From Nitrospinaceae bacterium (GTDB lineage Bacteria > Nitrospinota > Nitrospinia > Nitrospinales > VA-1): a stretch of 5,046 nucleotides of DNA. The stretch spans positions 4,806-9,851 of the forward strand of contig DUAA01000284.1 of the NCBI GenBank assembly GCA_012961055.1, read 5' to 3'. Position 1 is the stretch's first letter, and every line of letters starts with the position of its first letter. The notes under the pieces are model-generated. The model did no database searches. It saw only the letters and a program-made list of their open reading frames with translations, and was not told the DNA's origin. This document shows positions 1 through 5,046 of the stretch, one piece after another. A program made the position numbers and the translations under genes.

Positions 1-3000
1 AACGGCAGGATGGAACGATCACCCGAAGGCAATACCTTGAAATAACCCCATTGGCCTGCTTGCTGATAAGGCGTTCTGGCGTTCAACCATAGGTAAGTGC
101 CTGGATTATTGTATGTTCCACCAGCATTAAAGTGGGCTTGAATGTACTCGCCAGCACCAAACTGTTCGGCATCAATCATATCAGAGCCTTCCTGATCCAT
201 GTGCCGACGCCACTGATGACCATCCAGATTGAAAACCTGATTCTGCTCGTTGTGAGCCCCAAAAATGTTGATCATTATCTGATCCCCAGCATGGGCTTTC
301 AGAGTCGGTGTTGCAGGATCTGTATCCGCGGCAACACAAGCCGTGAACATATTACCTAGCTCACAACCCTCATCTTCACGATAGAGCCAAGGTTCCAGAC
401 GATAATTGACACCCGTCAAGCCTGCTACGTTTTGCAGGTAAGGCATGAAAGATGTTCCGATGATATTGTCTTCATCTTGAAAATACAACGCAAAGTCACG
501 GTAGTTATCGATATTTGCGTTTTCAGGATAAGACTTGTCAACGATAACGTCCGCTTTCCAAGAGTTTCCGAGAGAAATATCTTTCCCGGTCTCCGGATCA
601 CGATACACCGAACCACGCGGGCCGATGATGATACCGCCATACAAACCATCGCGAATATTTGTCGTCAGGTTACCAAAATCCCATAACAACGCACCGTTGA
701 TTTTGTATTCAGGGTGCGCATAGTAGGTATAGTTTTTCGATTTTCCGGGTGCCACGGTCTGGTCTCCCGGGTTGTTACCAACGTTGATGCCCTGAGAATC
801 CTTGGGATCAAACGCCATGTTGTTAGCATGAATCGAAGCGTTGCCTGCTTGCAGGCGATTGGTCAATTTGATCTTTACACAATCACCAATATTGACACGC
901 AACGTCAACGGATGAGGCATATGGCCGTCTTCCGCTGCCTGCTTGACTTCACCTTCTAATGCAAAAATTTTCGCACTGGCATTAGCTAGAAGGAGTTTAC
1001 GTTCAAAGTCAACTTCAATCTCATCTTCAGCGTTAGGATGAAACTTCAGCGCTTTGTCAATAGCCACAACACTGAAGTTTTTAACCGGAGCGCCTTTCGG
1101 ACACAAAGTCTTCTTAACTTTTCTCTTGAAGTCTTCGTTGCCTGGAAGAATTTTCAGGCTTTTCTGAACTTCATCATGCACGCGGATGATTCCCCAGCTT
1201 CCTTCAGACAGCTTGGAAGTTCGTCCGTTGTAGTACAGATAATCGCCTGCCATTTGCTGAAAACCACCCGCCTTGGTGGGTAGGTCATAACGCTCAGCGA
1301 TTCCTACATGAAGCGCATTTGTCACGCGGGAGTCCCGGTCATAACGTTCTGGCCGGTAACCATGTCCGGACACGACAAAAGTATGCGTCTCATTCTGCAT
1401 ACCCGCCAAAAGCCTGAAGACAATATTATCGCCAACATAAGCTCTCAACATGGGTGTAGAAGGATCACCATGTACTTTACTGCTGAACAACATAGAAGCA
1501 TCTTTGTTGCTTGCAAGCCTTGAAGCCAAAGAAGCAGCCCTGAAATTAAAGGCACCACCTGTCGTATGGGTTCCACCATTCAACAGAGGAAAGGCAACTT
1601 CCAGCATATCCATAGGCATCTGAAAGGAAATCGACTGTCCCGCGGCGATCGCGTTCTCACGTGATAATCCTGGGGGATTCCCTGCAGTCACCAACTGAGC
1701 AGTATGAGGAACGGTGTCACTCACCTGAGCCACCAACTCACGGAAACTACCCTGAGTGTTGTAGCCAACAATTTCAGTACTATGAATGTCAGCCACTGGT
1801 CCACTGCGAATCAGTTTACCGGTTGTCGGATCGTGATACGTAGAGCCCCAAGGTTCAGCAATCGTAGAACCAATACCTCCATGCGGCCAAGTGGTCGCAC
1901 CGAAAGCATGATCATGCCAGAATACCAAACCCATATCGACATCCACCCACCAACGATAACGCACATATTCGGTCGTAACAATATGACCGGCTGCATGCGC
2001 ATGCGTCATTCCCTCAGAAAACTTGATGGTGTATTTGCCGTCTTTGGACGGACCTTTATTCGGATCAGGCAAAATGCTTTTGATCCAACGTGCATCCTTA
2101 CCATTAGGAACTTCAATACCTACAATGATATCGGCTCCAACATGGTAAGTTGGCGAACCTTTTGCCATCTGGATTTCTACCGTGTCGTCACCCGGTTTCG
2201 TCGCCTTCAATAACTTGGCGTTCATTGGAACCGGCATACCAACATGATGTCCATCTTTCATCTTCTTGGTGAACTGCTTGTAAGACCTCATAGACTGGTC
2301 ATAAGAAAACCCAGTGATAACGCCATCTGAGGCCTGATTGTCAAACTGAAAGAAATGTGGATGGATGTTGACTTTAGACATCTGAAAATTGGTGAAGTCA
2401 TCATCATCCCATTCGCTGGAAAGCAGTACATCCACGCAGTCATAGACATTGGCACGAATGACCAGCGGAATGGCTTTTTTAGGATCTGCTTTTTTCTCAG
2501 CCATCTCCTCATCAATGACATAGATCAAACCGTATTTATCAATGACCGGCGGGGTATTCCCAACCTGTCCAGTGAGTTCGATCGGAGTATTGATAAAATG
2601 AAGATTGTACTGCTTGCGTCCAGCACCTGGAGGACAAAGGCTCCAACGGCCCTGTTCACCTGGTTTTGCAGGAGCACTACTTTCTACATTCGGGCCGGAA
2701 CGTCCACTGCCGGATTCCGTTTTAGCAATGATCGCATCGTCCGTCTGCAAATGGAACGGCTCCAACCAAGGAGCACCACCGTGATGACGAGCGAAAGGAA
2801 CACGTTTGCCAAAATGCGGCGTCAGGTGAGGCCATGCCAGTTTGCCGTGCTGGTCAAACTGCATCGGATGACGTTTGCCCGGATGTGGAGTTTTAAACTT
2901 CGGCCACTTTGTAACCGTTTCACGCTCAGACAGAACCTGATTACCTTTCCAACCATAGTCCAGTACAGAACCGTCATACGCTTTAACCTGTTTGATCTGA

Positions 3001-4853
3001 TCATCATGATGACCGGGTTGCCCTTTAGGCGGAAGCATGTACTTCACCCAATCCTTGATGTTAACCACCGGAACTTCTTTGCTCCAGTCGCTATTTCCTT
3101 TGCCTACAATCTTAAACTTCTTGCCAAACCAGTCCATGGTATTACCAACCAACTGGTCTGAGGTCTGTCCTTTGGGAATTCTTCCCGCACGATCAGGAAG
3201 TTCTTTCAAAGGACGCATAATATCTGTGCTCTCGAATGGGTAGTTACCAGTTTGAATGGTATTGTATACCCTCCAATAGCCCCACATGCCTGCAACATAA
3301 TGATGCGCAACATGACAATGGAACAAAAAGTCCCCTGCCAGACGCTGACAAAGTCCAGACCCACATTCTGTTTCCAGATCCATAACTTCGGAAGGACCGA
3401 TAACCTGAACGTCAACACGAGCTGAAGTTGTTCGTACAACAGGATACTTGACCGGACCATCATAAGCCGCTGTGGTCAAGTTCAGCAACTGTGCAGCTTC
3501 ACGTTGCGGAGAACGGGTCCAACGAATGGTTCCACCATGCGGATGATGCGAATGAAACACTTCGCCCCCACCATGCACAAGACGGAATTTAGCCGGATCC
3601 CCTAAATATGACCGAGGAATCGTCGTCGGAGCATCTCCGAAGGTGTAAGAACTATAAGCCAAAGATTCGTCTTCAAAGTGAAACTTCTTTTCCTGAACAG
3701 CCAGGTTGTTAATACCAAACGGCTCGGAACGAAAGTTCAATGCGCGTGCAGAAGGACGATAAGCATCCGTCTGAGGATCGCGTTGAGGAATCATCTCACC
3801 ATGACGATTGAGAGGTCGAAAAGATTCGTCACCCACTTCATGGTACATCAGAGTAAATTCACGGAAATCCTTGGCATCATCATTGGCGATCATGGCCATC
3901 CAACCATTCTCCAAAGGACCACCGGTCCAAGGATCAAGGTAACGAGAACCTCTAGGCTCAACAATAAAGGTTCCGATCAATCCTAAAGAAGAAGGATCAC
4001 GACCCGCATGATTCTGGATCATGTGACCGCCTTCCTGCTCATCAATAGGAATGTACCATTCATATTCCTGTTCCTCACCAGCCACCACAATGGAGCCAGG
4101 AGTGGCCGCCGTATTAGGCTGACCGCTGGAACTGATGATCATCGCAGAACCATTGATCTGAAAACCAGCGTCTTCATCTTCCAATTGGTTCGTAAATTTA
4201 ATGCGCACGCATTCTCCCTGGTTACCTCTGATTACCATAGGTTGAATGGCATCGCCTTGAAGTCCATTGGAAACCGCACCTGGATCCAATTCGTCTTCAC
4301 GAGCTGCTGCGTTTTTCTCTTCTTCCGCGCGAACTCTATCTATGTCCTTATTTAGAACATACATATAGCCCGGGTAGTAGTCTCCCCATTGATTGAGGGT
4401 AACTTCCACATTAATAGCAGAAACTTCGTATAGTTTTACGGGAACGTTACTCGGGCAGTGGGCGCCTTTATATACCTTGGCGGCTGCTTCCGTAGGTCCG
4501 AGGAGATAGCTTTGTCCCAACTGATGAGCAGCCCAAGAATCTTGAAATCCACCGCCGGATGAAGCCGGGCTGGCGTGTTCCTTGAGCTTGGATTTTAACT
4601 GGTCCATGACCTTCATCATGGTATTGTCCAGTTTTTTCTGACTACCTCCCAAACCAGACATTAGATCTTCATGCTTAAGCTGATTTTCAAGCTTCTCCAA
4701 CCATGCAGGTTTATCTACAGCAGGGTTGCCTAAATTGTGACCACCATGTGAATGGTCGGTCGAGACAGCACCAGCCGGGACGCAAAGCCCCAAGGTCATA
4801 AGAATGACTGCTAATGCACGCCAGCTTTTCCACCCGTTTTTGACACCAAACAT
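1..4853 (-). CDS. Giant secreted six-cupredoxin-domain multicopper oxidase (MnxG/MofA/McoA/OmpB-like), C-terminus beyond window
   Basis: The frame is open from ATG 4853-4851 to base 3, giving 1617 residues with no stop, so the C-terminus lies outside. Family role: MCOs take single electrons from a substrate at a type 1 (T1) copper and reduce O2 to water at a trinuclear cluster. Visible layout: signal peptide 1-29, N-terminal extension 30-131, cupredoxin pair 1 (132-535), linker 538-737, pair 2 (739-1229), pair 3 (1250-1609). Ligands: T1 H434, C513, H518, M523; type 2 H437, H831; type 3 H439, H512, H514, H833, H980, H982. Roles are assigned by the standard motif rules. Ordinary laccases have about 500 residues and MnxG about 1200; this length is in the MofA/McoA range. 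The start is fixed by AGGAGGT four bases upstream and by the signal peptide directly after it. It is probably periplasmic or surface-exposed. MCO identity is near certain; Mn(II) or Fe oxidation is inferred from family resemblance only. Confidence 0.93.
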   Translation of the reverse strand, partial: MFGVKNGWKSWRALAVILMTLGLCVPAGAVSTDHSHGGHNLGNPAVDKPAWLEKLENQLKHEDLMSGLGGSQKKLDNTMMKVMDQLKSKLKEHASPASSGGGFQDSWAAHQLGQSYLLGPTEAAAKVYKGAHCPSNVPVKLYEVSAINVEVTLNQWGDYYPGYMYVLNKDIDRVRAEEEKNAAAREDELDPGAVSNGLQGDAIQPMVIRGNQGECVRIKFTNQLEDEDAGFQINGSAMIISSSGQPNTAATPGSIVVAGEEQEYEWYIPIDEQEGGHMIQNHAGRDPSSLGLIGTFIVEPRGSRYLDPWTGGPLENGWMAMIANDDAKDFREFTLMYHEVGDESFRPLNRHGEMIPQRDPQTDAYRPSARALNFRSEPFGINNLAVQEKKFHFEDESLAYSSYTFGDAPTTIPRSYLGDPAKFRLVHGGGEVFHSHHPHGGTIRWTRSPQREAAQLLNLTTAAYDGPVKYPVVRTTSARVDVQVIGPSEVMDLETECGSGLCQRLAGDFLFHCHVAHHYVAGMWGYWRVYNTIQTGNYPFESTDIMRPLKELPDRAGRIPKGQTSDQLVGNTMDWFGKKFKIVGKGNSDWSKEVPVVNIKDWVKYMLPPKGQPGHHDDQIKQVKAYDGSVLDYGWKGNQVLSERETVTKWPKFKTPHPGKRHPMQFDQHGKLAWPHLTPHFGKRVPFARHHGGAPWLEPFHLQTDDAIIAKTESGSGRSGPNVESSAPAKPGEQGRWSLCPPGAGRKQYNLHFINTPIELTGQVGNTPPVIDKYGLIYVIDEEMAEKKADPKKAIPLVIRANVYDCVDVLLSSEWDDDDFTNFQMSKVNIHPHFFQFDNQASDGVITGFSYDQSMRSYKQFTKKMKDGHHVGMPVPMNAKLLKATKPGDDTVEIQMAKGSPTYHVGADIIVGIEVPNGKDARWIKSILPDPNKGPSKDGKYTIKFSEGMTHAHAAGHIVTTEYVRYRWWVDVDMGLVFWHDHAFGATTWPHGGIGSTIAEPWGSTYHDPTTGKLIRSGPVADIHSTEIVGYNTQGSFRELVAQVSDTVPHTAQLVTAGNPPGLSRENAIAAGQSISFQMPMDMLEVAFPLLNGGTHTTGGAFNFRAASLASRLASNKDASMLFSSKVHGDPSTPMLRAYVGDNIVFRLLAGMQNETHTFVVSGHGYRPERYDRDSRVTNALHVGIAERYDLPTKAGGFQQMAGDYLYYNGRTSKLSEGSWGIIRVHDEVQKSLKILPGNEDFKRKVKKTLCPKGAPVKNFSVVAIDKALKFHPNAEDEIEVDFERKLLLANASAKIFALEGEVKQAAEDGHMPHPLTLRVNIGDCVKIKLTNRLQAGNASIHANNMAFDPKDSQGINVGNNPGDQTVAPGKSKNYTYYAHPEYKINGALLWDFGNLTTNIRDGLYGGIIIGPRGSVYRDPETGKDISLGNSWKADVIVDKSYPENANIDNYRDFALYFQDEDNIIGTSFMPYLQNVAGLTGVNYRLEPWLYREDEGCELGNMFTACVAADTDPATPTLKAHAGDQIMINIFGAHNEQNQVFNLDGHQWRRHMDQEGSDMIDAEQFGAGEYIQAHFNAGGTYNNPGTYLWLNARTPYQQAGQWGYFKVLPSGDRSILP
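27..1106 (-). repeat. Protein repeat unit 3: degenerate cupredoxin domains A3 (about residues 1250-1422) and B3 (about 1515-1609)
   Basis: A3 repeats L-C-P-K-G-A-P-V-K, P-L-T-L-R-V-N-I-G-D-C-V and G-P-R-G-S-V-Y-R-D-P from units 1 and 2. Its copper motifs are lost: HPH becomes H1342-A-N1344, and WHDH becomes W1391-D-F-G1394. B3 aligns without gaps to B1 from G507 (G1585) to Y526 (Y1604), but H512, C513, H514, H518 and M523 become L1590, N1591, A1592, Y1596 and Q1601. C1497 and C1506 lie in the A3-B3 connector. The unit should not bind catalytic copper and is probably structural. The protein continues past it. Confidence 0.85.
1167..2639 (-). repeat. Protein repeat unit 2: cupredoxin domains A2 (about residues 739-1003) and B2 (about 1065-1229)
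   Basis: A2 opens with L-C-P-P-G-A-G and repeats the P.VIR....CV and EP.GS.Y.DP series of A1 and A3. It carries both functional HxH motifs (H831-P-H833 and W-H980-D-H982) and an insertion at about 845-950 that A1 and A3 lack. An acidic loop, E814-W-D816-D-D-D819, precedes HPH. B2 is a decayed copy of B1: it aligns without gaps to residues 506-529, but H512, C513, H514, H518 and M523 become Y1208, N1209, G1210, K1214 and S1219. H1157 aligns with the T1 ligand H434, yet the other two His of that motif are gone. B2 is therefore probably structural. Confidence 0.85.
1908..2363 (-). other. Second half of the trinuclear copper cluster: HPH (831-833) and HDH (980-982)
   Basis: H831-P-H833 followed by F-F-Q-F-D matches the first HxH motif of MCOs (type 2 and type 3 ligands). 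W979-H980-D981-H982 followed by A-F-G matches the second HxH motif (both type 3), and H991 lies in a P-H-G-G turn just after it. With the B1 motifs these complete eight trinuclear ligands. The HDH pair follows V-F-W, typical of the buried strand in this motif. DNA spans are 2355-2363 and 1908-1916. Confidence 0.93.
2643..3242 (-). other. Basic His/Pro/Trp-rich linker between units 1 and 2 (residues 538-737)
   Basis: About 200 residues separate B1 from A2. They carry many Lys, Pro, Trp and Gly residues and scattered His (H615-H616, H657, H662, H669, H676, H680, H690-H691, H701). Residues 672-697 have a regular W-P-H-L, P-H-F-G-K-R, H-H-G-G and A-P-W-L pattern that looks structured. Residues 712-735 (E-S-G-S-G-R-S-G followed by S-S-A-P-A-K-P) look like a flexible hinge. 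No cupredoxin motif is present. It lies between the two halves of the copper centre, so it must let B1 and A2 meet. I recognise no named domain. Confidence 0.6.
3249..4460 (-). repeat. Protein repeat unit 1: cupredoxin domains A1 (about residues 132-317) and B1 (about 398-535)
   Basis: A1 opens with C-P-S-N-V-P-V-K and shares with A2 and A3 the series CP...VK.Y, P.VIR....CV, and EPRGS.Y.DP. Its own copper motifs have decayed: Q232/N234 replace the first HxH and Q280-N-H282 the second, although H277 and H282 remain. B1 keeps the complete HxxHxH (434-439) and HCHxxxHxxxGM (512-523) motifs and so supplies the T1 copper and half of the trinuclear cluster. C497 and C502 lie just before the HCH motif. 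The region between the domains (318-397) is the usual connector between paired cupredoxins. Confidence 0.85.
3285..3554 (-). other. Type 1 copper site and half of the trinuclear cluster (residues 434-523)
   Basis: H434-S-H-H437-P-H439 fits the MCO motif HxxHxH: T1, type 2 and type 3 ligands in that order. H512-C513-H514-V-A-H-H518-Y-V-A-G-M523 fits HCHxxxHxxxGM exactly: C513 and H518 bind T1 copper, H512 and H514 bridge to the type 3 pair, and M523 is the axial ligand. An axial Met usually lowers T1 potential relative to Leu or Phe; that is family knowledge, not something visible here. The motif DNA spans are 3537-3554 and 3285-3320. Confidence 0.95.
4461..4766 (-). other. N-terminal extension: His-bearing mature end and charged helical region (residues 30-131)
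   Basis: The mature end begins V-S-T-D-H-S-H-G-G-H (H34, H36, H39), a compact potential metal-binding cluster. Residues 48-92 are rich in K, E, L and M with hydrophobic residues at helical spacing, broken by a glycine stretch at 67-71, and are predicted by eye to be amphipathic helix. A glycine-rich turn (S-S-G-G-G) follows at 98-102. The extension precedes the first cupredoxin domain and shows no cupredoxin motif. Its role is unknown; cofactor handling, partner binding or surface attachment are all possible. Confidence 0.6.
4767..4853 (-). other. Sec-type signal peptide of the multicopper oxidase (residues 1-29)
   Basis: Residues 1-12 carry positive charges K5, K9 and R12. They are followed by a hydrophobic core (about residues 13-25) and an A-G-A motif at 27-29, giving a likely signal peptidase I cut before V30. 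C24 lies in the core, but the preceding residues L-G-L do not form a good lipobox, so a lipoprotein is unlikely. There is no twin-arginine motif: W-R at 11-12 has a single Arg. Sec export would place copper loading outside the cytoplasm. Confidence 0.85.
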
Positions 4854-4857
4854 TTCT

Positions 4858-4864
4858 ACCTCCT
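4858..4864 (-). promoter_or_regulatory. Ribosome binding site AGGAGGT
   Basis: Read on the minus strand, AGGAGGT lies four bases before the ATG at 4853-4851. It is a near-complete match to the anti-Shine-Dalgarno sequence and decides the start codon. The spacer AGAA is slightly short but functional in many bacteria. No other in-frame ATG near the start has a comparable site. Confidence 0.9.
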
Positions 4865-4926
4865 AAAGTAGTGCGTCTAAAATTGGCTAAACAAAAACCG
4901 TTAAATGTTATTTTTCAAATCCTAGC

Positions 4927-4954
4927 TGTGGCCTCTCCATATCCCTTTGTGGCC
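4927..4954. promoter_or_regulatory. Spaced direct repeat TGTGGCC, possible operator
   Basis: TGTGGCC occurs at 4927-4933 and again at 4948-4954, exactly 21 bases apart, which is two helical turns. AGCTGT also occurs twice, at 4924-4929 and 4955-4960, and AGCT plus GGCC can pair across the interval with a two-base bulge. This GC-rich patch stands out in an AT-rich leader, about 75 to 105 bases before the start codon. It could be a regulator site or a leader RNA hairpin. No T-tract follows on either strand, so it is not a typical terminator. Confidence 0.3.
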
Positions 4955-4972
4955 AGCTGTAATATTAGAACT

Positions 4973-4989
4973 CCTTTTATTTCAAAAGG
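4973..4989. promoter_or_regulatory. Short inverted repeat CCTTTT-N5-AAAAGG
   Basis: Perfect 6-bp arms flank five bases. The stem is weak (two G-C and four A-T pairs) and would be poor as an RNA hairpin. It overlaps the -10 element of the promoter candidate, which would suit an operator, but six-base arms in AT-rich DNA can arise by chance. Confidence 0.2.
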
Positions 4990-5004
4990 TTTATAAGTTT
5001 TCAA
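4976..5004 (-). promoter_or_regulatory. Weak sigma70-like promoter candidate
   Basis: On the minus strand TTGAAA (5004-4999) is followed after 17 bases by AATAAA (4981-4976), matching five and four of six consensus bases. Initiation would fall near 4968, giving a 5' leader of about 115 bases. AT-rich DNA produces such matches by chance, and no extended -10 is present. Confidence 0.25.
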
Positions 5005-5046
5005 TTTAAAAGCGCAGTTTCCCTGTAAATACAATATTTCGTATTT

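Larger units (their letters stand above)
4854..5046. other. AT-rich upstream intergenic region
   Basis: This 193-base stretch precedes the oxidase gene and is visibly richer in A and T than the coding part. It contains the Shine-Dalgarno sequence, a weak promoter candidate, a spaced direct repeat and a short inverted repeat, each listed separately. No tRNA, known riboswitch, convincing Rho-independent terminator or credible open frame on either strand is visible. The neighbouring upstream gene lies outside the window. Confidence 0.8.

Noticed and set aside
27..1106. Pseudogene decay in the third repeat
   Set aside because: The frame is fully open and the cupredoxin core residues and paired Cys are kept; only copper ligands are substituted, which fits a structural role rather than gene decay.
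1704..2213. 169-codon open frame on the plus strand
   Set aside because: It is also in the codon-complement register of the oxidase, has no convincing ribosome binding site or protein family, and overlaps the HDH copper motif region.
2355..3161. 268-codon open frame on the plus strand
   Set aside because: Its codons are exact reverse complements of the oxidase codons (same register), so it is open simply because the gene uses few TTA, CTA and TCA codons there. Its ATG is the complement of the His codon for ligand H831. The translation has no recognisable family.
3206..3463. Minus-strand 85-codon frame overlapping the HCH motif
   Set aside because: It is an out-of-frame shadow of the oxidase; the in-frame translation carries the full HCHxxxHxxxGM motif.
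3678..4355. Two plus-strand frames of 102 and 115 codons
   Set aside because: They lie wholly antisense to the well-supported repeat unit 1 of the oxidase and have no independent evidence.
4767..4853. Lipoprotein signal at C24
   Set aside because: The residues before C24 (L-G-L) lack the small residue at -1 expected of a lipobox, and an A-G-A signal peptidase I site follows a few residues later.
4908..4940. Ten-codon upstream open frame (M-E-R-P-Q-L-G-F-E-K) on the minus strand
   Set aside because: The purine run before its ATG is only two to three bases away, too close for normal initiation, and the peptide shows no leader-peptide codon bias. Chance is the simpler explanation.
4924..4960. 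Rho-independent terminator at the AGCT/GGCC pairing
   Set aside because: The stem is bulged, the loop is long, and neither strand has a T-tract directly after it.

Overview
The window holds one protein-coding gene on the minus strand. It starts at an ATG at 4853-4851 behind a near-perfect Shine-Dalgarno sequence and stays open for 1617 codons to base 3, where it leaves the window without a stop codon. I translated the frame base by base and found no stop and no frameshift. The product is an exported, very large multicopper oxidase (MCO). It has a signal peptide, a helical and histidine-bearing N-terminal extension, and three tandem copies of a two-cupredoxin unit (A-B, A-B, A-B), so six cupredoxin-like domains. 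A basic, proline- and histidine-rich linker of about 200 residues separates units 1 and 2. The C-terminus is missing from the window.

All twelve ligands of one standard four-copper MCO centre are present, split between two neighbouring units in an unusual order. The type 1 copper motifs (HxxHxH and HCHxxxHxxxGM) are in domain B of unit 1. The two HxH motifs (HPH and HDH) are in domain A of unit 2. The equivalent positions elsewhere, and in all of unit 3, are substituted. Size, six-domain build and split motifs resemble the giant bacterial MCOs linked to Mn(II) oxidation (MnxG, MofA, McoA) and the Geobacter Fe(III)-reduction protein OmpB. A metal-oxidising role is a reasonable family-level inference, but the substrate cannot be read from this sequence.

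The remaining 193 bases (4854-5046) are the AT-rich upstream region of the gene. It contains the ribosome binding site, a weak sigma70-like promoter candidate, a 7-bp direct repeat with 21-bp spacing and a short inverted repeat. No second gene, RNA gene, mobile element or CRISPR array is visible.

The signal peptide, the strong Shine-Dalgarno sequence and the MCO type indicate a bacterium, probably Gram-negative with periplasmic or outer-surface export. Base composition is moderate. I cannot assign a genus.
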